Position numbers and translations under genes: made by a program
Notes under the pieces: generated by a model
The model's input: the letters and a program-made list of their open reading frames with translations, nothing else
Told to the model about the DNA's origin: nothing
Databases searched by the model: none
DNA from: Polyangiaceae bacterium
GTDB lineage: Bacteria > Myxococcota_A > Polyangia > Polyangiales > Polyangiaceae
Reading direction: 5' to 3'
NCBI GenBank assembly: GCA_025937785.1
Contig: JAICQQ010000073.1
Location: 1 to 35,529 of the forward strand
Length of the DNA stretch: 35,529 nt
Part shown: in pieces, positions 28,831 to 35,529 of the stretch
How positions within the stretch are numbered: the first letter of the stretch is position 1
Layout of the letters: each line of letters starts with the position of its first letter

Positions 28831-30471
28831 GTGCTTCGACGCTGCTTCGCCCTCGTCACCGCGATCATCTCCGTCAGCAGCCTCGCCACGGCTCAGGCGC
28901 CCGCGCCTGTCCCCGCCCCCGGCGCCCAACCAGAGCCCGCCGATCCCACGGCGCAACCCCAACCGGCAGCCCCCGGCGAGCCGGAGCCTGCGCCCGGCGC
29001 CCAGCCCAAGCCTGCGCCCGGCGACGCGCCCCCTGCCCCACCGGACGCGGCCACGGCCACGCCCGCGGCTGCCTCCACCCCCACGGCTACGGCCGCCCCC
29101 GCCGCCCCGCCCGAGGGCGACGACGACGATCCATTGGCCACCCCTCCGCAGGACTACGCGACCCGTGGCCTGCGGCCGCCGGGGGACCCGGAACAGGCCC
29201 GCGGTTGGGCCCAGCCGCCGAGCACGGAACCGGAAGACTATTACCTGCTCGTGCCCAGGATCTTGCTGTTTCCTCCGAACCTGGTGCTCAAGCTGGTCGC
29301 GATGCCGATCCGGGGCGCGGCGATCCTGATCGATCGCTACCACCTGATCGAGCACACCAAGGACATCCTGTACAACGACGCGCGCACGGCAGGCGTACTG
29401 CCCGCGTTCGGTTACCAGACGGGCTACGGATTCACCTACGGGTTGAAGGCATTTCACAACGACCTCTTCGGCAACGACGAGGAATTGAACGTCGCTGCCG
29501 CTTTCGGCGGCATCTTCGTGCAAGGCTACGGGGCCTCGTTCGTGGGCGATCAGATCGCGCACACGCCGCTGTGGATCGAGGCCCGTGCGGCTTACGAACT
29601 CAAGCCGGCGCTGTTCTTCCAGGGCATCGGCAACGAGCCCGTGCCTGACTCGACGCCAGGTGTCGGCCCACGGGAGTCGGACGTGGCGACTCGCTTTCGG
29701 GAAGGGCGCGCCATGGGCACGCTGACGCTGGGCGCCAGTATCGGCGACAAGGGCGACCGCTCCCTGGTAGGTGTCACGGGGCTCTTCAACCAGCGCGAGT
29801 TCGACTCCGAGCGCAAGGAGTTCGACGAACCGAGCATCGAAACCGTCTACGACACCTCACAGATCCAAGGCTTCGACGAAGGCGCGACCGTGCTCGAGGT
29901 CACCCCCACGTTCGTCTACGACTCACGCAACTACGAAGCCACACCTTCCGAAGGCGTGTACCTCGACCTGTTCGGCGGGCACACCGCGCCGATCACGAGC
30001 GACGCTGATTACTGGCACTACGGCGCGGCGTTCGCGACGTTCATCGACCTGTACCGAGGCACGCGCGTGTTGTCGATCCGCACCACGCTCGAAGCCGTAC
30101 ACGGCGACGACGATCAGATCCCTTTCAGCGATCTGATGAAGCTCGGCGGACCGACGAGCTTGCGCGGCTACCAGTTGGATCGATTCAGGGACAAACTGAG
30201 CGCGCTCGGCACGCTCGAGTACCGCTACCCCGTTCACCAGATGGTGTCCGGCGAAGTATTTCTCGACGTGGGTCGCGTCGGCCAGAGCTACGCGGAGGTG
30301 TTCGATCGCGAAGGGCTCGAAGATTTTCATTTCGGCGGAGGGCTGGGCTTCGTGTTCCACTCCGACGACAAGATCTTCTTCAAGGCTCAGGCAGCCTACG
30401 GCGAAGAGCTTTTGTTCTTTCTGTCGACCGACCCGCTGCGCACGTTTCGCAGACGCGACAAGCGCTTATGA
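28831..30471 (+). CDS. Omp85-superfamily beta-barrel (surface antigen-like) protein
   Basis: From GTG 28831 the product has a clean signal peptide (FALVTAIISVSSLATAQA). A TTG at 28795 would add 12 residues. The first 100 mature residues are Ala/Pro/Glu low complexity. The C-terminal part is a beta-barrel resembling the bacterial surface antigen (D15/BamA) barrel: DSRNYEATPSEGVYLDLFGG, then LGGPTSLRGYQLDRFRD, which carries the (V/L)RG(F/Y) loop-6 signature of Omp85 proteins. No POTRA repeats are evident; the segment before the barrel (PPNLVLKLVAMPIRGAAILI, about 137-156) is short and partly hydrophobic. It is therefore an Omp85-like protein of the short, POTRA-less kind. Its stop overlaps the next gene's ATG as ATGA, so it is translationally coupled to the kinase-like lipoprotein. 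Confidence 0.87.
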   Translation: MLRRCFALVTAIISVSSLATAQAPAPVPAPGAQPEPADPTAQPQPAAPGEPEPAPGAQPKPAPGDAPPAPPDAATATPAAASTPTATAAPAAPPEGDDDDPLATPPQDYATRGLRPPGDPEQARGWAQPPSTEPEDYYLLVPRILLFPPNLVLKLVAMPIRGAAILIDRYHLIEHTKDILYNDARTAGVLPAFGYQTGYGFTYGLKAFHNDLFGNDEELNVAAAFGGIFVQGYGASFVGDQIAHTPLWIEARAAYELKPALFFQGIGNEPVPDSTPGVGPRESDVATRFREGRAMGTLTLGASIGDKGDRSLVGVTGLFNQREFDSERKEFDEPSIETVYDTSQIQGFDEGATVLEVTPTFVYDSRNYEATPSEGVYLDLFGGHTAPITSDADYWHYGAAFATFIDLYRGTRVLSIRTTLEAVHGDDDQIPFSDLMKLGGPTSLRGYQLDRFRDKLSALGTLEYRYPVHQMVSGEVFLDVGRVGQSYAEVFDREGLEDFHFGGGLGFVFHSDDKIFFKAQAAYGEELLFFLSTDPLRTFRRRDKRL

Positions 30472-32099
30472 GCAGCCCTCGCCGTGCTCCGGGGGAGGTA
30501 CGGAGGCGCGCGCTTGCTGGCACGCTGGCGCTGTCGTTGCTCGGCGGGTGTGTGCATGACGGTACCTTCGCAGATCAGCCGATCGTATGGCGGGTGAATG
30601 ACCAACAGGACATCCCCGAACCAGATGTGGCCGACTTCCACTACGTCGCATCGGCCCTCGATTGGTACGCGCTACGCCGACTGACGCGCACACTCGAACT
30701 CCGCGACCGAGAGGCGGCGCACAACGTCAACGCGCTCGACGAGGTGCCCGACTCGAGCTGGTTCACCAATCGTATCGGAGTCCGCGATTTGTCTCCCGCG
30801 GAGGTGGCGCAGGGCGCGTCCGCGGCGGGCCCACCGACCCCGCCGCTCCTGGTGCTGAGCGGCAAACCCGGCGGTGCCAACCCCGGCTTCGTCGCGAGAG
30901 ACCGGAAGGGCCGCAAGTTCGTGGTCAAGTTCGACACCAAGGAAAACCCGGAGATGCAGACGGCGACCAACACCATCGTCAACCGCATCTTTTGGGCCGC
31001 GGGGTACAACGTGCCGAACGACACGGTGTTCCAGATCCGTCCGGAAGACATTGGCATCGCCACCAACGCCAGCGCCAGCGACGACTTCGGCCGCGAGCAA
31101 GCTTACACTCGACGTCACTTGGAGCTCACGTTGAGCGGCGCGCCGCGCGGCAACGAGGGAAGCTACCGAGCCACTGCCAGCGAATTCATCGAAGGCATTC
31201 CCAAAGGCGGCTTGCCCCCCGAGGGCACGCGCAGCGACGACCCGAATGACGTCATCCCGCACGAACACCGGCGCGAGCTCAGGGGGCTTCGAATCTTCTC
31301 CGCTTGGGTCAACCACACCGACATCAAAGAGGACAACACGCTCTCGGCCTACGTCGAAGAGAACAGCCGGCGTTTCCTCAAGCACTATCTGGTCGACTTC
31401 GGTGAAGCCCTGGGCGCCCATGCCGCCGAGAAGTCACGTTACGAGGACGGCTACGAACACTGGTTCGACTGGCAGGCGCAACCGAGGGCCGCTTTTGCCT
31501 TCGGCCTGTGGGCGCGCGAGTGGGAGCAGCTCCGCGAGACACCGTGGCCATCCGTGGGGGCCTTCAGCGCCCAGCACTTCGACCCGGACGCCTGGCGCGA
31601 AGCGTACCCCTACTGGCCCTTCTTCGAGACCGACGCGAGGGACGCCTTCTGGGCTGCCAAGATCATCCTACGCTTCACCCGCGAGCAGCTCCGCGCCATC
31701 GTGCGCGAGGCGCAGCTATCGCATCCGGCGGCCTCGGCTTACCTGGTCGACGCCTTGTACCGGCGCCGAGCGATCATCGGTGCCACCTACCTCGAGCGCA
31801 CGACCCCCCTCGATCACTTCCACATCGACGCCCGTCAACTCTGCGCCGTCGACTTGAGCGTCTATCACGGCATCGTCACCAGCGGTCTAGTCGAAGCGCT
31901 GGATGATCACGACGAGGTCCGCTTCGACACGCTCGTGGGACCTCGCGGCCGCGTCTGTCTGCCCATCTTCGACGACGACGAATACCGGATTTATCGCTTG
32001 CGCACTCGCCGGCGGGCACGGACGGCTCCGGTGCTGCAGGTTCATTTCAAAGGAGGGACCGCGCCGCGCATCCTGGGCGTAGTGCGCCTCGAGCAGTAG
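30468..32099 (+). CDS. Predicted lipoprotein with protein-kinase-like motifs
   Basis: The protein starts with a short basic region, a hydrophobic segment and a lipobox (LLGGC, Cys28), so it should be exported and lipid-anchored. The 543-residue body shows, in kinase order, a lysine-containing strand (RKFVVKFDT, Lys154), a following helix with Glu162, a catalytic-loop-like NHTDIKEDN (His283, Asp285, Lys287, Asn290) and a DFG-like LVDFGEALG (310-312). HxDxKxxN plus DFG is the classic kinase arrangement. Overall the sequence does not resemble Hanks kinases and is closer in style to atypical folds such as HipA or CotH. DSSWFTNRIG (95-104) looks conserved. The gene is coupled by ATGA overlap to the Omp85-like barrel. 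An enzyme acting outside the cytoplasm would need ATP or another donor there. Kinase activity is an inference; family identity is not assigned. Confidence 0.8.
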   Translation: MSSPRRAPGEVRRRALAGTLALSLLGGCVHDGTFADQPIVWRVNDQQDIPEPDVADFHYVASALDWYALRRLTRTLELRDREAAHNVNALDEVPDSSWFTNRIGVRDLSPAEVAQGASAAGPPTPPLLVLSGKPGGANPGFVARDRKGRKFVVKFDTKENPEMQTATNTIVNRIFWAAGYNVPNDTVFQIRPEDIGIATNASASDDFGREQAYTRRHLELTLSGAPRGNEGSYRATASEFIEGIPKGGLPPEGTRSDDPNDVIPHEHRRELRGLRIFSAWVNHTDIKEDNTLSAYVEENSRRFLKHYLVDFGEALGAHAAEKSRYEDGYEHWFDWQAQPRAAFAFGLWAREWEQLRETPWPSVGAFSAQHFDPDAWREAYPYWPFFETDARDAFWAAKIILRFTREQLRAIVREAQLSHPAASAYLVDALYRRRAIIGATYLERTTPLDHFHIDARQLCAVDLSVYHGIVTSGLVEALDDHDEVRFDTLVGPRGRVCLPIFDDDEYRIYRLRTRRRARTAPVLQVHFKGGTAPRILGVVRLEQ

Positions 32100-32102
32100 C
32101 GG

Positions 32103-32285
32103 TCAGCTGCGACGGCCGTCGCTGTCAGGCATCTGACGAATCTCGGCCTTGGCCACGGTCCACGCACGCTGGATGACCCAAGACAACGAACGGTCGAGTC
32201 GCTTCGCCTGTTCTCTAATCTCGTCCAACATCTCCATCGGGAAATACAACGACTGCTTGCTCGAGTCTCGCTTCGATGCGGCCAT
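32103..32285 (-). CDS. Small ribbon-helix-helix protein
   Basis: This 60-residue protein contains QSLYFPMEMLDEIREQAKRL followed by DRSLSWVIQRAWTVAK, the beta-strand/helix/helix pattern of Arc/MetJ/CopG-type DNA-binding proteins. Small proteins with the same YFP-EMLDEI and RSLSWVIQRAW blocks recur in myxobacteria (I believe model TIGR04563, from memory). ATG 32285 is the first start that gives just this domain; a longer open frame upstream is Arg-rich and not credible. It ends 4 bp beyond the convergent kinase-like lipoprotein gene. It probably represses or coordinates a local or global promoter set (inference). Confidence 0.8.
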   Translation of the reverse strand: MAASKRDSSKQSLYFPMEMLDEIREQAKRLDRSLSWVIQRAWTVAKAEIRQMPDSDGRRS

Positions 32286-32395
32286 GTGACAGAGCGTACA
32301 CAGAAGGCCCCGTAGGGCACCAGTAAAACAGTGCCCCGGCGGACGGGCGGCCGAGATTCTCCGGGCAATTTCGCGGGGCAAGCGCTCCGAGCCCG

Positions 32396-33310
32396 CTAAA
32401 ACGTCCCTGAAAAGGCCAGTGTGGGCGGGTCGCTCCGCTGCAACATCAGTTGCCCGGTGTCCGTGGGCGCCTCGGGCTCGCGCCGGAACGACTTGTAGTA
32501 CACCAGGCTCGGCACCACGTAGCCCGCGGCGAATCCGAGGAGGTGGCCGGTAATGACGTCCGTTGCCCAGTGCCGGTCGGCCGCTATCCGTAATGCTCCG
32601 GTCGCGAGCGCGAGCCCGGCGGCGGCGCCGCAAGCGATGCCGTCGTAGGGGCTGCCACCATACAGCTCGAGGTGCGTATGGTGAGCGCACACCAGACCTG
32701 CGCCCGTCGCCGCGATCGCAGAATGCCCGCTATAGTAGGAGCGGTAACGGTCGAGGTTGTCACAATTTCCGCTCGACGTCGGATCCGAGACGCACTCACT
32801 GACGTAAGGTCGCTCGCGAGCAAAAATGCGCTTCGCCACCACGTTGACGAATTGTGTCATGGCGAAAGCCTGCAGGTTGATCACTTCCATCTGATGCATC
32901 ACGTCGATGCTTTGATCGGCGAGCCCCGCTACGATCAAGGTGTCGACGAAGAGCGGTTGCGCCATCGAAGCCACCACCAGCACGTCGCTCACGGTATCCG
33001 CCGCGTCCCGTGCAGAACGGGTGCCCAGGCGAAGCCACTCGCGCGCCCGCCAGTCCATCAGCCGGGGACTACGCCAGGCGGGCTCTTGTGCGGGTGGGAT
33101 CCAGAGCATCACGGTCGCGATGCCGACCCCCAGGCCGCCGATGACGGCGTATTCGGTGCCGCCCACCCGTCGCCAGTCGCCGCTCCAGGTGAGCCGCGGC
33201 TCGTCAGCGGACACCGATCGCACAGCGGTCAGCACGATGCCCACCATCCAGAGACCCCAGCTCCTTGCCCCCAGTCTCCTCGAGACCGGCTGCTTCAGCG
33301 TCCAACTCAT
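32396..33310 (-). CDS. PAP2-family membrane phosphatase
   Basis: This phosphatidic acid phosphatase type 2 protein of 304 residues has all three catalytic motifs. KX6RP is at 160-168 (KRIFARERP). The SGH motif is at 194-196 (YYSGHSAIA). The R-x5-H-x3-D motif is at 241-251 (RIAADRHWATD). Hydrophobic segments include an N-terminal signal or anchor (about 17-35), 53-71 and several between 105 and 275. The family dephosphorylates lipid phosphates such as phosphatidate or undecaprenyl pyrophosphate at the outer face of the membrane. ATG 33310 is the start; the longer frame upstream is the antisense of the Ala/Pro-rich gene. It is divergent from the beta-barrel gene at 33738. Confidence 0.92.
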   Translation of the reverse strand: MSWTLKQPVSRRLGARSWGLWMVGIVLTAVRSVSADEPRLTWSGDWRRVGGTEYAVIGGLGVGIATVMLWIPPAQEPAWRSPRLMDWRAREWLRLGTRSARDAADTVSDVLVVASMAQPLFVDTLIVAGLADQSIDVMHQMEVINLQAFAMTQFVNVVAKRIFARERPYVSECVSDPTSSGNCDNLDRYRSYYSGHSAIAATGAGLVCAHHTHLELYGGSPYDGIACGAAAGLALATGALRIAADRHWATDVITGHLLGFAAGYVVPSLVYYKSFRREPEAPTDTGQLMLQRSDPPTLAFSGTF

Positions 33311-33737
33311 GATTTTGGCCAAGCTACCACGCCGGTGGATACTCCAAGTATTGGTTCTTCCAACAGTGTACGGAATTGCCTGCGAACCTCTCCAGTTCGG
33401 GGCTCCTCGCTGGCGCTCCCGTGCCGGGGCTGACCACGGCATGCGCTCAGCTGACCAGTGATGACTTCGTGAAAGAGCTTCAGCGGCTTCGAGCCTGCGC
33501 AGACACGCCGCCGGACCCGAACCGATGCACCCGCATGCGGCAGCGTGCGGAGCTTGCAGCGCGAATACGTCGAGGGTGTCACCGGGAGTGTGGGACTGCC
33601 GAAGCTGGGAACTGCCAGACGCTGATCGTGACGGGCAACCTCTAGAAATGCCAGAAATTGCTGAGGCCACTGGAAAGCTCGACACCCCACACAGGTGCGC
33701 GGCGCGGCGGCCTGTTGTACGCTCGAGGTCACTCGTG
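33311..33737. promoter_or_regulatory. 427-bp divergent intergenic region
   Basis: The region lies between the PAP2 gene and the Ala/Pro-rich outer-membrane gene. It contains an open plus-strand frame (33376-33645, TTG start) with several Cys and Arg codons. That frame has mixed third-position GC and no domain, so I do not call it a gene. No clear promoter could be identified by eye. Confidence 0.4.
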
Positions 33738-35231
33738 ATGCAGGGACGTCGCACTCGGTCGATTTCGTGGTTGAGCGGCCTGGCGTTGCTCAGCGTAGCC
33801 CCGGCGGGCGCGGCACAGACAGCGCCGGGGGATCCTCCCGGGGCAGCCCCGGAGCCGCCGGCGGAAGCAACGCCGCAGCCCCCAGCAGCCGAAGCGCCGC
33901 CCGAAGCCGCCGCTCCGGTGGAGGCGCCCTCCGCACCCGAAGCGCCCTCCGCACCCGAAGCGCCCGCGACTGCCAAAGCCCCCGAGCCTGCCGACGCAGG
34001 CCCCGCACCCGAAACGCCTGCCGAGACCCCCGGCGGGGCGGCGCCGGTACCCGCGCAGGCGCCCCCCGCTGAGGCCAGTGCGCCAGCCGCCGCTGCCGCC
34101 GCGCCAGCGCCAGCGGCCGAACCCGCCGCGCCGCCCGCTCAGACCTGGGCGGAGCAGCCGGCGGAGCCCATCGACCAAGGTGTCGAGGCGCCACCGAGCA
34201 CCGGCGCAGCCCCCCCCGCCAAGAGGAGTCGTTGGCGCGCGTCGCGTCTCGCCTTCGAGCAATCGCTGACCGCCCAAACCCTGGGAGTAGGTGAGGACTA
34301 TCAGAGCGCGAATCCTACCTATGACTGGACCTTGTGGTTCCGGCCCCGTTACTACTTCATCGACAACGAGAACTGGACCTACAGCGTCCGCGGCATCTTC
34401 AGCATCGGGCAAGAGCTGACCAACTCCGACGAAACTACGCGCGAGCGTGAGTTCGACGCCGGTGTGCAAGACACGATCCTGCAGCTGCGCTACGATCGCA
34501 CCCTCTACGAAAAGGATGCTTACGCCACCCGTCTCGGTGTCGGGCTGCCCGAAGTCACGCTGCCGACCTCGAAAGCCAGCCGAAACAATGGCCGCATCCT
34601 GGGGCTCGGCGCCGGCCTGGTACCCTCGCAGGTGGTTCCGCTCATGGACGCCTCATGGCTCCAGAGCTTCAGCGTATCGGGTCTCGCGCGCTACCACCAC
34701 TATTTCACCAACGGTCAGGTCCCGACGAACGACGAGATCGAACAGCAGCGCACCGACCTCGACGGTCGTCCTGTCATCTCCGACCAACTCAGCGCTTCGC
34801 CCTTCGCCAAACACGAGACGCGCTTGGGCTTCGGAACCGAGCTCGTGATTCACGAGAAGCTCGTGTGGGCCAGCGACTTTCAGTGGCGTCCCACCTGGAA
34901 CTACGAGGTCGACGACGACGCCGAGATTTGCGGCCTGCTCACGGGCTGCACCGAAGTCGACGGCATCGAATCGCCCGAAACCTTCGAGGTGGTGACGGTC
35001 TTTGCGAGCGAGCTCGAGGCGTTTGCGTTCGACTCGGTGAGCTTCACCCTCGGGTACCTCAACCTAACGAATCAGATCGGCCCGGACGGCCAGCGCCGCA
35101 ACATCTTCTACAGCCCGGATGCCCGCTTCTACTTCACCGTGAACTTCTATCCGAGCGAAGTGCTCGACCCAGGCCAGGCTCCCAAGCACGTCGCGAAGGC
35201 GCGCGAGGCGCGACCGGTCGCTGCCTTCTAG
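33738..35231 (+). CDS. Ala/Pro-rich outer-membrane beta-barrel protein
   Basis: From ATG 33738 (GTG immediately before it) the product has a signal peptide (ISWLSGLALLSVAPAGAAQT). A long Ala/Pro/Glu low-complexity linker spans about 27-162. A C-terminal beta-barrel-like region follows (about 168-497) with alternating aromatic strands such as YDWTLWFRPRYYFIDNENWT and VSFTLGYLNLTNQIG. The linker resembles spacers that cross the periplasm or peptidoglycan. A longer frame from 33525 is rejected because the added residues have no signal peptide. No specific porin or transporter family was recognised. Its N-terminal design matches the Omp85-like protein at 28831. Confidence 0.82.
   Translation: MQGRRTRSISWLSGLALLSVAPAGAAQTAPGDPPGAAPEPPAEATPQPPAAEAPPEAAAPVEAPSAPEAPSAPEAPATAKAPEPADAGPAPETPAETPGGAAPVPAQAPPAEASAPAAAAAAPAPAAEPAAPPAQTWAEQPAEPIDQGVEAPPSTGAAPPAKRSRWRASRLAFEQSLTAQTLGVGEDYQSANPTYDWTLWFRPRYYFIDNENWTYSVRGIFSIGQELTNSDETTREREFDAGVQDTILQLRYDRTLYEKDAYATRLGVGLPEVTLPTSKASRNNGRILGLGAGLVPSQVVPLMDASWLQSFSVSGLARYHHYFTNGQVPTNDEIEQQRTDLDGRPVISDQLSASPFAKHETRLGFGTELVIHEKLVWASDFQWRPTWNYEVDDDAEICGLLTGCTEVDGIESPETFEVVTVFASELEAFAFDSVSFTLGYLNLTNQIGPDGQRRNIFYSPDARFYFTVNFYPSEVLDPGQAPKHVAKAREARPVAAF
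33924..33959 (+). repeat. In-gene tandem 18-bp repeat
   Basis: GCGCCCTCCGCACCCGAA occurs twice in tandem (33924-33941, 33942-33959). It encodes the hexapeptide APSAPE in the linker of the outer-membrane protein. Such repeats can expand or contract by slippage and change linker length. Confidence 0.75.
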
Positions 35232-35259
35232 GACACCAGCTCTCAGGCCCCGCTTTGGA

Positions 35260-35291
35260 GCCAATCGCGGTATCGCGGTCTCATGATTGAT
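35260..35291. repeat. Second copy of the 3'-flanking element
   Basis: ATCGCGGT is duplicated (from about 35263), followed by TCTCATGATTGAT at 35279-35291. The last 13 bases are identical to 18527-18539, and the preceding pair of 8-bp units has the same layout as at 18509. It lies about 30 bp after a gene stop, as the other copy also lies just after a gene. Confidence 0.4.
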
Positions 35292-35360
35292 CGGATGTCT
35301 GACGAGAATCTCCGGGTCCCGCGAGCTTGCGCCCCTATTCGACGATGAGCAGGCGCTCGA

Positions 35361-35529
35361 AGCCGCGACCCCGCGGGGCCGTAGGCACCGACCGCGAGCC
35401 ATGTGGCCAGCCGCGACCCCGCGGGGCCGTAAGCACCGACCGCGAGCCATGTGGCCCGTAGGCGCCGACCGCGCGAGCACCGTGCAGCGACCACGCGAGC
35501 CATGTGGCCCGTGCAGCGCGCCAACGCAC
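35361..35529. repeat. GC-rich tandem-repeat tract related to the tract at 6486-6891
   Basis: Two 48-bp units (35361-35408 and 35409-35456) differ at one base. Each contains the palindrome CCCCGCGGGG, then GCACCGACCGCG and GAGCCATGTGGCC. The tract continues in a more degenerate form to the window end. GAGCCATGTGGCCCGTA matches GAGCCATGCGGCCCGTA at about 6872 in 16 of 17 bases, linking the two tracts. Each GCCATGTGGC has complementary arms GCCA/TGGC. The right end lies beyond the window. Confidence 0.75.

Noticed and set aside
33376..33645. 89-residue Cys/Arg-rich frame between the PAP2 and beta-barrel genes
   Set aside because: It has a TTG start, no ribosome-binding site, mixed third-position GC and no recognisable domain. 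It remains possible but is not supported.
35243..35529. Minus-strand frames with 16-residue repeats at the window end
   Set aside because: The 48-bp unit is in frame by chance. More than one minus-strand frame stays open, the translated repeats are lost in the degenerate part, and no domain is visible.

Overview
The window is GC-rich and densely coded. It looks like the chromosome of a myxobacterium (Myxococcota), most likely of the Polyangiales/Sorangium type. This is inferred from gene content: three Hanks-type Ser/Thr protein kinases with different architectures, three FHA proteins of which one is fused to a sigma-54 activator, PEGA-domain proteins, Ala/Pro-rich outer-membrane proteins, and a 60-residue ribbon-helix-helix protein of a kind common in that group. 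No rRNA, tRNA, CRISPR array, transposase or phage gene was seen.

Region by region. (1) 38-6490 is a phospho-signalling island. A PEGA-tailed membrane kinase is translationally coupled to an exported TPR-PEGA protein. An FHA/sigma-54 enhancer-binding protein and two divergently transcribed FHA proteins follow. (2) 6486-8140 has no credible gene. It starts with about 400 bp of GC-rich tandem repeats, continues through about 1 kb of unassigned DNA, and ends with short direct repeats. (3) 8141-10795 holds a GT4 glycosyltransferase convergent with a GH57 hydrolase, probably alpha-glucan metabolism. (4) 10955-13207 (minus strand) holds a small hypothetical gene, a class III (formaldehyde/thiol) alcohol dehydrogenase and a metallo-beta-lactamase-fold thioesterase, probably a thiol-dependent formaldehyde detoxification unit. 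(5) 13374-18433 (plus strand) holds a lipoprotein, a xylose-type ABC importer (xylFGH) and a Nudix hydrolase. (6) 18580-24883 (minus strand) is a run of four genes: a Cache-sensor Ser/Thr kinase, an outer-membrane protein with an alpha-helical insertion, a multi-pass membrane Ser/Thr kinase, and a Nit1-type amidohydrolase. (7) 25026-28747 (plus strand) holds two adjacent transporters related to nucleotide (ATP/ADP) translocases, the first fused to a HEAT-like C-terminal half, closed by an intrinsic terminator. (8) 28831-32099 pairs an Omp85-like beta-barrel with an overlapping gene for a predicted lipoprotein that carries protein-kinase-like motifs. (9) 32103-35231 holds a small RHH protein and a PAP2 phosphatase (minus strand), then an Ala/Pro-rich beta-barrel protein (plus strand). 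After it lies a second tract of the repeat family seen at 6.5 kb.

The strongest candidates for something undescribed are the Omp85-barrel/kinase-like lipoprotein pair (28831-32099), the Cache-kinase/outer-membrane-protein overlap (21193-24883), the NTT transporter-HEAT fusion (25026-27260), and the repeat family at 6486-6891 and 35361-35529. All functional statements come from reading motifs. No database search was run.
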